DNA of 64,000 nt, taken from Grimontia hollisae CIP 101886. Lineage in GTDB: Bacteria > Pseudomonadota > Gammaproteobacteria > Enterobacterales > Vibrionaceae. Shown piece by piece: positions 27,354 to 36,374 of this stretch. The stretch is taken from assembly GCF_000176515.1 (NCBI RefSeq), contig NZ_ADAQ01000011.1:124001-188000 (forward strand), in the 5' to 3' direction. Each line of letters opens with the position of its first letter. The stretch's first letter is position 1. A model generated the notes under the pieces. That model was not told the DNA's origin and made no database searches. It saw nothing but the letters and a program-made list of their open reading frames with translations. A program made the position numbers and the translations under genes.

Positions 27354-28628
27354 TTAATTCGGTTGTTCAACTTGGCTGTTGTTGTTCCAAATATTGCGTG
27401 GGTCAAATATCATCGCCGAGAGCATGGTAGATATCACGACAAGTGCAAACCATAGCGCCGCAGGGCCTGGATAAATTGCCATTATGCTCTTGAGTTGTAC
27501 CAACGCCACCAATATGGCCACAACAAATATGTCGATCATTGACCATCGTCCAATAAATTCGGTTATTCGGTAAAGTTTTAAACGTGCCAAATTACCTTCT
27601 GCTCCTTGCGGCTTTCTTACACTATGAAAAAGCCAGCCAAGAGATAATATTTTTGCTAATGGAATCAATATGCTGGCAAAGAATATTACTAAAGCGATGG
27701 GATATGAACCAAGCTTCCAAAGTAGTATGACGCCTTCTAAAATCGTTGAACCCTCAGCTTTTCCTAGACTGACGGTATACATCATTGGATAGATATTTGC
27801 TGGAATATAAAAAATTACGGATGCAATTAATAAAGCCCACGATTTTTGTAAGTTGGTGTCTGGGTCAAAACGATGTAGCTTGCTATGACACCTACCACAG
27901 CGTTCAGCGCCTGCAGGGTTGATCTCTCGGCAAAGATGGCACACAAGGTGGTTGGACTGCTGATCACCTGCAGTGACACCCTGTGGTAATGTCGATGGAA
28001 CAAAGTGCTCCCAAAGCCACACTCGCTCGACCGTCGATACACATTTCACCACCAACACGGTAAATAGACAAAAACTCCAGAACGAATAGCCCATACTGAT
28101 CTCAGCCAACGAAGCGATTTTGATCAGGCTTACTAACACACCAATCAGAAATATTTCGACCATTAGCCAAGGCTGTACTGAAAATAAAATCTTACAGAGT
28201 CTGTTAGCAAAGGAAATTTCAACTGAGGTTAATGGTCTTGTCGTTGAATAGCCCGCTTTAAGATACAGATAAGAAACGATTAGAAGGTATAGTGCTGGCA
28301 AAACAACCACAGTGGTAAATAGCAACAATCCTAATAATGAATTTTGGTATTCACCAAGCATCTGTGCTGCTTGCAACAAATTAATCTCTTGGGACAGGCC
28401 TTGTACGCTAAACGACATAAATGGGAAATAAAGACTCAAACCGAGCGAAACTAACCCAGCTATTGCTAAAGCGATTGCGGCTTGATAAGGAGAAACTGTC
28501 GACTTGGTCAATGTATGTTCGCAACGCGGGCACTTTGCCGTATAACCCTGCTCTAGAGGAGGAACATCTACCAACAGCCCACACTCTTCACATGGTAGAA
28601 TATTTTCACTCGGTGAAATTGTTTTCAT
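27354..28628 (-). CDS. pqiA: PqiA, inner-membrane partner of PqiB
   Basis: 424 residues with two tandem PqiA modules. Each begins with a zinc-ribbon-like cysteine set: CEECGLLVDVPPL...CPRC at 13-36 and CHLCREINPAGAERCGRC near 228-245. Each ribbon is followed by about four transmembrane helices. PqiA sits in the inner membrane and is thought to feed lipids to PqiB. Gap of 25 bp to pqiB. Expression in E. coli responds to paraquat and stationary phase; no SoxS box was identified here. Confidence 0.93.
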   Translation of the reverse strand: MKTISPSENILPCEECGLLVDVPPLEQGYTAKCPRCEHTLTKSTVSPYQAAIALAIAGLVSLGLSLYFPFMSFSVQGLSQEINLLQAAQMLGEYQNSLLGLLLFTTVVVLPALYLLIVSYLYLKAGYSTTRPLTSVEISFANRLCKILFSVQPWLMVEIFLIGVLVSLIKIASLAEISMGYSFWSFCLFTVLVVKCVSTVERVWLWEHFVPSTLPQGVTAGDQQSNHLVCHLCREINPAGAERCGRCHSKLHRFDPDTNLQKSWALLIASVIFYIPANIYPMMYTVSLGKAEGSTILEGVILLWKLGSYPIALVIFFASILIPLAKILSLGWLFHSVRKPQGAEGNLARLKLYRITEFIGRWSMIDIFVVAILVALVQLKSIMAIYPGPAALWFALVVISTMLSAMIFDPRNIWNNNSQVEQPN

Positions 28629-28991
28629 TCACAGCTCAGCTTCAAAAATGCGCGCGAGCCATTCTAGAGTGTTCAGTGTTGAGAGTCACGTCAACTCACG
28701 CTTTGCTCATGCGACTGAGTTCACATAAAAACATCACATGCCTACAAAATAGCCACAGAAATAACAATGACTCAACAGGCCTGTATTTTATATAGAATAC
28801 CATTATCATTCTTTGATTTATCATACACAGGCTTGCTAATTTAAATAGAAAAGAAGCATTTCAATGCTTCGGAAGCGACTTTTCCTTGACATTTTTTACT
28901 GAAATGTATTTAAGAACCACGTAATGTGGCTTACATAAAGTGTCGAAAATAAATGAAACATCCATTTGATCACGGACGTCCTTAAATAATC
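28629..28991. other. Divergent promoter region between pqiA and the MscS-family gene
   Basis: 363 bp, AT-rich. A small hairpin, GAAGCATT-TC-AATGCTTC, lies at about 28854-28871. No ORF, tRNA or clear operator was found. Confidence 0.4.
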
Positions 28992-30695
28992 ATGAAAATT
29001 AGGCTCAACGTAAAACATTTCCAAATTCTTCTTTTTGGTCTCCTTTTAGCAACACTATGTATTATACCAGTGTGGGCAGAAAGCTCGCCTCAAGCCACGG
29101 CCGGAGAAATCTCTGCATCGCTTGACACCCCAGAAATTTCCCCAATTGAGCAAGACATTGACCAAACACGTCAGTACATTCAGGCCCTCTCCCAGAACTT
29201 GGTCATTGCTACTGGTGACGATAGAGATGCTCTGCAGCTTCAGCTTTTTTTAAAAAATGAAGAGTTAAGGGCGTTGCTCGCTCAAGCAGTGGCATCAAAG
29301 ACAATTGACGACCAAAAGTTACTCAAGCTCATCACAACGCAACAACAATATACAGAAGATGCGTACCTCTATATAGAATCCCGTGTCAGCGCGTTGAACA
29401 AAGAAATCAATGAGAACTCCAGCGAGTCACGCTTGTCTCTGATCAATCTTTACGGCGATCTTCAAAGCTATTTAAGTGCGGCATTGAACTCCGCTTGGGA
29501 AAATATTGGCTGGCTCCAAACCATGGATCAGCCCGTTTCAAATGCCGAAAGAATACTGACAGATCGAGTCAATCAACGTCTTCAGTTACTGTCTGCGTCG
29601 ATTGAATATTTAAAGCAGCAATTAAATGTCCTCAATACCCAGATAGCGACAAGTCCAGAGTCAGAAAAGTCAGCATTACAGCTTTCACAAATTGTGACTG
29701 AACAGCGCCTTAAAATTATCACCGAAAGCTTAAGGAGCACCTATAAGCTTGCTGACAAAATGGGTCTACCAACATCCGAATACAAGCGACAGCTGTTCGG
29801 CGTCACGGGGAGCATTACACAAGATATTCTGGACGGGGAAGTCGCATTATCGATTGTAAAACACTGGTCAGATTCGCTCTGGAATTGGATTCTAGAAAAC
29901 GCCCCCCAGAGCCTGTTCAAAATATTGATATTTATCATTATTTTGTTATCTGCAAAAGGGTTGTCTAAAATCACCCAAATCACGGTAAAACGGGCAGTTG
30001 CTAACAAAAGCATAAAAATATCGCAGTTAATGAAAGACTTCTTTGTGTCTATGTCTGGCAAAGTTGTTTGGATTATCGGTATTTTGGTTGGCCTCTCTCA
30101 GCTTGGTGTAGACCTGGCACCGGTGCTGACTGGTTTTGGTATTGCTGGGGTAATTATTGGTTTCGCCTTGCAAGACACACTCTCTAATTTTGCCGCAGGT
30201 ATGATGCTATTAATCTATCGACCGTTTGACGTGGGAGATTTTGTCAGTGCGGGTGGCGTAGAGGGAAAAGTAAGCCACATGAGTTTGGTCAATACCACTA
30301 TTCGTACGTTTGACAACCAAATTATCATCGTTCCAAATAGCAAAATATGGGGAGACGTTATTAAAAATGTCACCCACGAAAGAATACGCCGAGTCGATAT
30401 GGTATTCGGAATTGGCTATAAAGATGATCTGCTAAAGGCAGAATCCGTGCTGACAGAAATTGTAAAAGCTCACCCTGCTGTACTACGTTCACCGGAGCCA
30501 ATGATCAAAGTCCACGTTCTTAATACCTCATCCGTTGATTTTATTGTCAGGCCCTGGGTTAAAACGGATGACTACTGGGACGTTTACTGGGACGTGACTA
30601 AAGAAGTCAAACTCCGCTTTGACCTTGAAGGTATTTCCATCCCCTTCCCTCAGCAAGATGTGCATTTATACACAGAGAGCGCAGAGAATGGTTGA
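28992..30695 (+). CDS. MscS-family mechanosensitive channel with long periplasmic domain
   Basis: 567 residues. Signal peptide (1-29, ending PVWA), an alpha-helical periplasmic region with coiled-coil character (about 45-300), two further membrane helices, then the MscS core: pore helix region LTGFGIAGVIIGFALQDTLS followed by NFAAGMMLLIYRPFDVGDFV, and the cytoplasmic cage (VEGKVSHMSLVNTTIRTFDNQ, IIVPNSKIWG). Opens under membrane tension to release solutes in hypo-osmotic shock. Longer than MscS (286), shorter than MscK/MscM. Stands alone, divergent from pqiA. Confidence 0.92.
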   Translation: MKIRLNVKHFQILLFGLLLATLCIIPVWAESSPQATAGEISASLDTPEISPIEQDIDQTRQYIQALSQNLVIATGDDRDALQLQLFLKNEELRALLAQAVASKTIDDQKLLKLITTQQQYTEDAYLYIESRVSALNKEINENSSESRLSLINLYGDLQSYLSAALNSAWENIGWLQTMDQPVSNAERILTDRVNQRLQLLSASIEYLKQQLNVLNTQIATSPESEKSALQLSQIVTEQRLKIITESLRSTYKLADKMGLPTSEYKRQLFGVTGSITQDILDGEVALSIVKHWSDSLWNWILENAPQSLFKILIFIIILLSAKGLSKITQITVKRAVANKSIKISQLMKDFFVSMSGKVVWIIGILVGLSQLGVDLAPVLTGFGIAGVIIGFALQDTLSNFAAGMMLLIYRPFDVGDFVSAGGVEGKVSHMSLVNTTIRTFDNQIIIVPNSKIWGDVIKNVTHERIRRVDMVFGIGYKDDLLKAESVLTEIVKAHPAVLRSPEPMIKVHVLNTSSVDFIVRPWVKTDDYWDVYWDVTKEVKLRFDLEGISIPFPQQDVHLYTESAENG

Positions 30696-30891
30696 GACCA
30701 TTTACGTTAAATCCCCATAAACACCAAGCCCGCTCAAGCAGTAAAACAAGGAGTGTTGGCTCACTGCCCAGTGAGCAACAACACTCTTTGGCCACTCAGG
30801 GCATTCTATTATGATGACTGACGTATGTTGTCATTGACAGGCATCGTATCAGTCAGTATCAGCACACAATAGATCTAATCCCATATTGTTC

Positions 30892-31572
30892 TTATTGATG
30901 GGTTTTATGCTCTGCGCTCGAGCTGACTAAGCTAGAAACCACAACCGCCATATAAAAAACGCCGACTATCGACTCTAAATACACCAGAGTCTTAGCTATG
31001 GGTGTCGCTGGGCTGATGTCTCCATAGCCGAGGGTGGTTAACGTCACGAAGCTAAAATATGCACTGTTAGAAAAATTGTCCTCCCACTTAATCGCCTCCA
31101 ATCCGTGAAACGATTGCGGGTCAAGTTCTATTAAAAACAGGTAAGCAACGGCCCACATCAATCCAAGCAATAAAAATAATGCGACAGAACCGATAAGCTT
31201 ATTGGTGTCGATTTTTCCTGAGAATAAAATAGTTCTAACTAACGATTGAAAAGTGCCATAGAAAAAGATAAAGGTCAGAGTCAGTGTCAACACGCTCATC
31301 TCTTCAATATGAAAGACACGTTGAGCCACAATGGTGGCTACCCATACTGCCGCCAGTCCTCTGAAGAAATGCGTCCATTGTCGGTCAAAGTGCAAGCTGA
31401 AAAAACACACGACAAATATTACACCTATGACGCCCTGCATCAGGTTTTCCATTACATTGTCTTGTAACAGTTGGACTAAAGCTGCTGAGATCAAAAGCAT
31501 AATCAGCGCTAATGTTAAGTAGATGAAGTTATTCTTATCACTGATGCTTGGCAGGCGCTTGCCATGATTCAT
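30892..31572 (-). CDS. Two-pore-helix potassium channel (ion channel family)
   Basis: 226 residues from the ATG at 31572. That start is chosen because AAAAGGAGTCAACG precedes it; the in-frame ATG at 31605 lacks a ribosome site. About six hydrophobic segments, the last two enclosing the pore loop with the K+ selectivity filter TLTTLGYGD near residue 180, followed by ISPATPIAKTLVYLES. No RCK or cyclic-nucleotide domain follows, so gating is unclear. Probably a tetramer in the inner membrane. Confidence 0.9.
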   Translation of the reverse strand: MNHGKRLPSISDKNNFIYLTLALIMLLISAALVQLLQDNVMENLMQGVIGVIFVVCFFSLHFDRQWTHFFRGLAAVWVATIVAQRVFHIEEMSVLTLTLTFIFFYGTFQSLVRTILFSGKIDTNKLIGSVALFLLLGLMWAVAYLFLIELDPQSFHGLEAIKWEDNFSNSAYFSFVTLTTLGYGDISPATPIAKTLVYLESIVGVFYMAVVVSSLVSSSAEHKTHQ

Positions 31573-31728
31573 CGTTGACTCCTTTTCGCTTTTGTCACTG
31601 TTCATCAGTATTTATCGGTATTTTCTGGCATAAGGATATCGAGAAGTGATCATTTTTAACATGCATTTATTCGAACGATCTCGTTATACTTACCACCGTT
31701 TTTTTGAGCATAAATCAAGGTGCTACAC

Positions 31729-32220
31729 ATGGATATCAAAGTGAAAGATTCATTGGTTGGCGGCGTGATTAACGGGGCTATTAATGGTTACATCGCGAGC
31801 TATCATTTCAAAGGAATGAACAGTGTCCCCATGTCGCTGAACATGATCACTAACTCCGAAGTGACAGTTTGGGGCCAAGCTGTTTCACTGACCTTCGGTT
31901 TAGGGATTATTTTATCGCTGCTCACCTCTAAGCTGTTTATTCATCAACTTAAAAAATCTCACCCACAGCATATTGATAAACTTCAGTATGGTTTTTGGTC
32001 ACGCCTTGTTCCGATAGCTGTCACCAATGCGGCGGTGCTATTTGGTTGGTTTGTCGCCCTTGCGGTGATCTGGACGAAATACACAGGCGAAGTTCAGGTC
32101 TCTCCTTCAAGCGCCGTTCTACTGGTTGGCCTGTTTGCTTTCATCATTACTATTGCTGTCGAAGTAAGAACAAAGAAAAGTATCATCTACAAAAAAGTTA
32201 ATTTGCTGGAACAACAGTAA
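31729..32220 (+). CDS. Integral membrane protein of unknown function, first gene of efflux cluster
   Basis: 163 residues with about four hydrophobic segments (GGVINGAINGYIASY, VSLTFGLGIILSLL, VTNAAVLFGWFVALAVIW, SAVLLVGLFAFIITIAVEV). ATG 31729 is preceded by AAGGTG eight bases upstream; an in-frame GTG at 31720 is less likely. I do not recognise the family. It lies 20 bp before the HlyD-family gene, so it is probably part of the same efflux operon and might be an accessory membrane subunit, in the manner of the small AaeX protein before AaeAB. Confidence 0.7.
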   Translation: MDIKVKDSLVGGVINGAINGYIASYHFKGMNSVPMSLNMITNSEVTVWGQAVSLTFGLGIILSLLTSKLFIHQLKKSHPQHIDKLQYGFWSRLVPIAVTNAAVLFGWFVALAVIWTKYTGEVQVSPSSAVLLVGLFAFIITIAVEVRTKKSIIYKKVNLLEQQ

Positions 32221-32239
32221 ACCAGAGTAGGAACAAACG

Positions 32240-33346
32240 ATGTCAGAAAACAATACCCAAACCAGCACAGAGCAAAGCGATAAGAAAATTAGTCAAGCCC
32301 GCTCATTTACTTACGTCATTTTTGTAGCGGTTGCCGCTCTCTGGTTATATACCTTGTGGGCCGACCGAATGACCCCAATGACAGATCAAGCCCGAGTAAA
32401 TGGTCAATTAATACGTATCAGTCCCGAAGTCTCTGGTCCTATTTCTCAAGTGAGTATTACCGACAATAGCAACGTAAAGGCGGGAGATGAGTTAGTCACG
32501 TTAGACCCACGCCCCTTTGAACTGGCCGTTAAAGCCGCAAGGTTTGACTTACAACAAGCTGCGCAATCTTATGAAGCAGATTCTGCCGCGATAAGTGTTG
32601 CTCAGGCCAACGAAATTGCCGCTCGCGTCAAGCTAAATAATGCCAAGAAAAATGTAGAGCGTAATCGTGTACTGGCTGAAAAAGGGACAATCAGTCAAGC
32701 TGCAATGGATAACATCCTCACTGAACTAGAAACAGCGCAAGCAGGACTGGCGCAAGCATCGTCTGCATTGGAGAAAGCTAAGCAAGAGTTTGGTCCCAGA
32801 GGGATAGAAAACCCTGAAATACAATCAGTATTAAACAGACAGGAGCAGGCCCTACTCAACCTTAACCACACGAAGCTGACTGCACCGGCTGATGGGGTGG
32901 TCACTAACATGAATGTTGCGGTTGGCGATTACGCTGCTGCAGGACAACCACTCCTCACCTTTATCAATACCAACAACTTATGGCTTACCGCCATGGTGAG
33001 AGAAAACTCTTTGGCACATCTAAAGCCTAGCAATAGAGTTAAAATCGTTTTTGATGCTTACCCTGGTCAGGTGTTTGAAGGGAAAATTTCCTCGATCGGC
33101 TGGGGAAGTAGTGGTAATAACAGCCTGTCGCAAGATACCAGTAGTGGTCTCATGACATCACCGACCAGTAGCTCAAAAGCGCAACGATTCCCCGTCAACA
33201 TCGAATTCGCCGAGTTACCTGACGATCTGAATCTGAGATACGGTGGCCGAGCAGTTGTCGCTTTCTATCCTGATAAAAGCTACTTAGGTGAGCGATTGCA
33301 AGATCTCTGGATCTTGGCATGGAGTTATATCAGCTATGTATCATAG
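32240..33346 (+). CDS. HlyD-family membrane-fusion protein
   Basis: 368 residues: a short cytoplasmic start, one membrane helix (about 27-42), and a periplasmic adaptor. Biotinyl-lipoyl halves are GQLIRISPEVSGPISQVSI and LTAPADGVVTNMNVAVGD; a coiled-coil hairpin lies between them (about 95-210). RBS AGAGTAGGAACAAACG. It pairs with the overlapping DUF2955 gene, the arrangement of AaeA/AaeB-type efflux of aromatic acids or other hydrophobic compounds. Confidence 0.88.
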   Translation: MSENNTQTSTEQSDKKISQARSFTYVIFVAVAALWLYTLWADRMTPMTDQARVNGQLIRISPEVSGPISQVSITDNSNVKAGDELVTLDPRPFELAVKAARFDLQQAAQSYEADSAAISVAQANEIAARVKLNNAKKNVERNRVLAEKGTISQAAMDNILTELETAQAGLAQASSALEKAKQEFGPRGIENPEIQSVLNRQEQALLNLNHTKLTAPADGVVTNMNVAVGDYAAAGQPLLTFINTNNLWLTAMVRENSLAHLKPSNRVKIVFDAYPGQVFEGKISSIGWGSSGNNSLSQDTSSGLMTSPTSSSKAQRFPVNIEFAELPDDLNLRYGGRAVVAFYPDKSYLGERLQDLWILAWSYISYVS

Positions 33347-34328
33347 TGCCGCCAACCCGATCATAAGAGTTGCGGTATTCCCGGTACTTTTGCTGTTTTG
33401 GCAACATGTATTCGGAACAGATTTGCCTTTGCTAGCGCCTGCTATGTGCGCAGTTTTTCTCACCACAACTCATGAACCCCCACCGGTGATCATGGTATTT
33501 ATCATGGGCGGGATTCTGTTCGTAACCGCTTGGTTTCAGGCATTAATGAGCGATCTATTGATCGATTACGTACATGTCTACTACCTGTTCTTGTTTGGGA
33601 TATTTTACTGGTGTATGGAACGCACCAAGAAAAATCCTCAAGACGTGATGGCTATCTTACTCATTGTTTCTACAACAATGATTGCTGTCTTTACGCAACA
33701 GAAAGGGATTAGCGTTGAGCAAATTCCCATGGCTTTGCTCGAAAATATCTTTGTTGCCGGTTTTACCGCTTATTTGGCTTATCTCCTATTTCCAGGCGGC
33801 GAGCCAATGGCTACAAATACGGCTCCCGTAGTATCAACAACCAAATACCTACTTGATTGGCAAACCCTGCTGAAAGCGGTGATTGTCATGACAACGCTGG
33901 TGTGTACGATCCAACTAGACTTGGAGCAAAGTACGGTTATCATCATTATCGTCGCATTAATGGTCAAGGACCCCGACCCCAGCATTGGTAAAGATTACGG
34001 ATTAAGACGAGTGCTGACGACATACGCCAGTGTACTGTTTGCCATTCCACCTCTTGCCATGAGTATGCTTCAAGTCAATCTGGTAGGGATTGCTGGTGTT
34101 GCTGTAGTGAGTGCATTGTTCCTGGGAATCCATGCGGTTGCAAAAAACGCCAGCTATAACTCGATTCAATTGATGTATTCCAGTTACGTTGTGTTAGTTT
34201 TTTACGGGATTACTTCAACCAGTATTGAAGCAATCACCGATGACCTCATACGTTTTATGTCCGTTTTCGCCGCTGTCTTGCTGGGTATCATGAGTTTGAT
34301 CATCCTTTACCCCAAAACCCAAAATTAG
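33336..34328 (+). CDS. DUF2955 / FUSC-like aromatic-acid exporter-type membrane protein
   Basis: 330 residues from the ATG at 33336, which overlaps the HlyD gene by 11 bp; the frame could start at GTG 33288 but GGAG is better placed for the inner ATG. Two blocks of hydrophobic helices separated by a soluble stretch: PVLLLFWQHVFG and PAMCAVFLTTTHEPPPV in the first, TVIIIIVALMVKDPDPSIG in the second. This is the FUSC/AaeB-like two-bundle plan, in the short DUF2955 form. Probable inner-membrane pump working with the HlyD partner. Substrate unknown. Confidence 0.8.
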   Translation: MYHSAANPIIRVAVFPVLLLFWQHVFGTDLPLLAPAMCAVFLTTTHEPPPVIMVFIMGGILFVTAWFQALMSDLLIDYVHVYYLFLFGIFYWCMERTKKNPQDVMAILLIVSTTMIAVFTQQKGISVEQIPMALLENIFVAGFTAYLAYLLFPGGEPMATNTAPVVSTTKYLLDWQTLLKAVIVMTTLVCTIQLDLEQSTVIIIIVALMVKDPDPSIGKDYGLRRVLTTYASVLFAIPPLAMSMLQVNLVGIAGVAVVSALFLGIHAVAKNASYNSIQLMYSSYVVLVFYGITSTSIEAITDDLIRFMSVFAAVLLGIMSLIILYPKTQN

Positions 34329-34333
34329 CACCT

Positions 34334-34360
34334 AGAAAACCAAGCTTTGGCTTGGTTTTC
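34334..34360 (+). terminator. Terminator of the HlyD/DUF2955 operon
   Basis: GAAAACCAAGC-TTTG-GCTTGGTTTTC, 11-bp stem with A- and T-runs in the arms, followed by TTATTT. Confidence 0.85.
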
Positions 34361-34429
34361 TTATTTGGGATAACTGACACTCCGTCAAGGTGGGTTTAAC
34401 ATGACGTATGCGAGAAGAAATTAAATCGA

Positions 34430-34454
34430 GTTGTCTCGCTTCGCTCGGCTGAAC
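34430..34454. repeat. 25-bp sequence repeated at 35938-35962
   Basis: The stretch begins GTTGTCTCGCTTCGCTCGG and ends CTGAAC and is identical in the two places. In both it is followed within about 30 bp by a CCCTATCTC stretch resembling the tRNA-Ser acceptor. It is part of the tRNA-derived mosaic described at 35858-35991. Confidence 0.7.
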
Positions 34455-34506
34455 TCCAAGGGTCTAGGATTCTGCACCCCTATCTCCAAAGGTTTGTTCC
34501 AGATAT

Positions 34507-34536
34507 GAAAAAGCCCGCTAAATTCAGCGGGCTTTC
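34507..34536 (-). terminator. Terminator of tRNA-Ser copy 1
   Basis: On the minus strand GAAAGCCCGCT-GAATTT-AGCGGGCTTTTTC directly follows the tRNA. The same hairpin recurs at 24828-24861. Confidence 0.85.
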
Positions 34537-34541
34537 AAATG

Positions 34542-34632
34542 TGGCGGAGAGATAGGGATTTGAACCCTAGATACGCTATTAACGTATGCCGGTTTTCAAG
34601 ACCGGTGCTTTCAACCACTCAGCCATCTCTCC
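34542..34632 (-). tRNA. tRNA-Ser(UGA), copy 1
   Basis: 91 nt with encoded CCA. Acceptor GGAGAGA/TCTCTCC, D arm with GGTTGAAAG, anticodon loop CTTGAAA giving UGA, long variable arm TACGTTAATAGCGTA, T arm AGGGTTCAAATCCCT. A second identical copy lies at 36050-36140, including about 50 bp of 5' flank. Confidence 0.97.
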
Positions 34633-34820
34633 GTAAGTGCGGCGAATAATACTGGGGTCTTTTCTGCCTGTAAACCCCTTTTCTACAATTGGCTGTTCAA
34701 GTGCCTCTTTTTTAAACGCTTCGAGTATCTTTAGTTCAAACGGCGCACGTATTGTTCAGGCTTCACGATAGTTGAAGCAGCATGCTGATCGAACTTACTC
34801 CACACCCAACACTTACTCGC

Positions 34821-35516
34821 CTACTTCAGGTGAAAGATCTGTTCAGTTTCCAGTGATGTCATTGCGCGGATTTGACGCCACACATAATAGAAAATACCAA
34901 GCATCATCAGGGTACTTGGAACCGCTATCATCGGGTAGCTGTACAAGGTGAGCTTACCCAGCTCTTCATTGAATGCTGCGGTGCCAGCAGGGCTGGTAAC
35001 AATCCAGGTGGCGAGAAAGTAGTTCATCGCAGAAGAGAAAGCGAACGTGCTGGCAAAAAGGTAATTGGAAATGATCAGACAGCGATCAAACGTCTGACTG
35101 TTACCACCTTGCTCCAGACGTTCTTTGATCAGTGCCAAGTTGAGTATGGTGTCGTTGAAAAGCATCTTTTTGACAAACGGATACGGGGTGAAAGTTGAAA
35201 CCAGTACAGCCACCCCAATCACACCGGGAATCAAGGCTTCTTTCAGTGCCAGCCACTTGGTATCCAGTTCCAAAAGGCCGATACCACCGGTTAGCAGCAC
35301 ACTGACAAAACCTAACACAGAAAAGAGGTTGAGTTTCTTGTTGCGAACCAGTTCAAGGCCACCATAAGCAACAGGAAATGCCAATGCGACAACCAGTGCC
35401 AGTACTGTCCCCAGGTGTTCATCCCCGCTGAGCTTCATTAAAATCAACGAAGGCAGCAAAACGTTAAAGACTACCTCGAACAGGGGGTTCGATTTTTTGT
35501 TAGCGGTATTACTCAT
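34821..35516 (-). CDS. VC0807-like integral membrane protein
   Basis: 231 residues from the ATG at 35516 (TGGAAGC upstream); the frame extends to 35582 but the added residues are hydrophilic and unsupported. Six or so hydrophobic segments (FNVLLPSLILMKL, VLALVVALAFPVAYGG, SVLGFVSVLLTGGIGLLEL, FASTFAFSSAMNYFLATWI, MIAVPSTLMMLGIFYYVW). Looks like the conserved Vibrio membrane family related to septation protein A-type proteins; function not established. It lies between two tRNA-Ser copies. Confidence 0.7.
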   Translation of the reverse strand: MSNTANKKSNPLFEVVFNVLLPSLILMKLSGDEHLGTVLALVVALAFPVAYGGLELVRNKKLNLFSVLGFVSVLLTGGIGLLELDTKWLALKEALIPGVIGVAVLVSTFTPYPFVKKMLFNDTILNLALIKERLEQGGNSQTFDRCLIISNYLFASTFAFSSAMNYFLATWIVTSPAGTAAFNEELGKLTLYSYPMIAVPSTLMMLGIFYYVWRQIRAMTSLETEQIFHLK

Positions 35517-35704
35517 AAGCTTCCAGTTAAAGACGTCATGATTATTTCTGGTTTTACCCGATTGTTCCCTGCATGCACCCATATGTAAAGCCCAGCAGTA
35601 CCTAGCAATGTAAGTGCATGTGTCTTCGTGTTCTGGAAATTAAGGCGTCAGGGAAGGAGAAAAAGTTCCGGATAGAATAAAAATTGATCGCGGGGCGCGA
35701 ATAA

Positions 35705-35735
35705 GAAAAAAGCCTGACGCTTTCGCATCAGGCTT
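35705..35735 (-). terminator. Terminator of tRNA-Asp
   Basis: Minus strand: AGCCTGATGC-GAAA-GCGTCAGGCT with one G-T pair, then TTTTTTC. Confidence 0.85.
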
Positions 35736-35742
35736 CAGTCAG

Positions 35743-35819
35743 TGGCGGAGCGGACGGGACTCGAACCCGCGACCCCCGGCGTGACAGGCCGGTATTCTAA
35801 CCAACTGAACTACCGCTCC
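35743..35819 (-). tRNA. tRNA-Asp(GUC)
   Basis: 77 nt with encoded CCA. Acceptor GGAGCGG/CCGCTCC, anticodon loop CTGTCAC giving GUC, T loop GGTTCGAGTCCC. Confidence 0.97.
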
Positions 35820-35857
35820 AATTTTTTATCAACCGACTAATGCCTGCTGATGAAAAG

Positions 35858-35991
35858 TGGCGGAGAGATAGGGATTTACTCGGTCGCTACGCTCCCTTGC
35901 CCTTCGGGCCGTTGCCTTTTCGGCTTCGCCGGGCAACGTTGTCTCGCTTCGCTCGGCTGAACCCTGTCAAGGCTTCTTCACCCTATCTCTC
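35858..35991. repeat. tRNA-Ser-derived mosaic element with 11-bp inverted ends
   Basis: Begins with 20 bp identical to the tRNA-Ser 3' end (TGGCGGAGAGATAGGGATTT) and ends with the inverse CCCTATCTCTC (35981-35991), so GAGAGATAGGG forms 11-bp inverted ends about 130 bp apart. The interior is a chain of tiny stem-loops: CCCTTCGGG, CGGCTTCGCCG and CTCGCTTCGCTCGG. The interior shares 25 identical bp with 34430-34454. No ORF inside. Confidence 0.65.
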
Positions 35992-36049
35992 TGAGGAATA
36001 TTTCATCCTCTGAGTCAAACACCTAATTTTAAGCTGTTTGATTTAAAAG

Positions 36050-36140
36050 TGGCGGAGAGATAGGGATTTGAACCCTAGATACGCTATTAACGTATGCCGG
36101 TTTTCAAGACCGGTGCTTTCAACCACTCAGCCATCTCTCC
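36050..36140 (-). tRNA. tRNA-Ser(UGA), copy 2
   Basis: Same 91-nt sequence as copy 1, with anticodon UGA and encoded CCA. The duplicated stretch continues into the 5' flank (GTAAGTGCGGCGAATAATAC) to about 36190. Confidence 0.97.
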
Positions 36141-36374
36141 GTAAGTGCGGCGAATAATACTGAGGTCTTTTCTGCCTGTAAACCCCCTTTTTGTGTGTTT
36201 TTATTTAAATGCTCAAAAAGCAATCGAAGGCATTGTTGAATGCCTGCATAAAACCCGAATAGTCACCATCTTGAAATTGCGAATGTAGCGTCATATATCT
36301 ATAAAACATTTTTTAGGGTAGGCGCGATCTCCCTGAACCACACTGCTACAATACCCCGCAATAGAAACGATTCA

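Noticed and set aside
28796-28814. Fur box before the MscS-family gene (ACCATTATCATTCTTT)
   Set aside because: Only about 12 of 19 positions fit the Fur consensus, and no iron-related gene adjoins it.
24817-36190. Integrase-bearing genomic island at the tRNA-Ser cluster
   Set aside because: No integrase, recombinase or transposase was found in the segment; only the repeat evidence remains, so it is reported as a finding and not as a mobile element.
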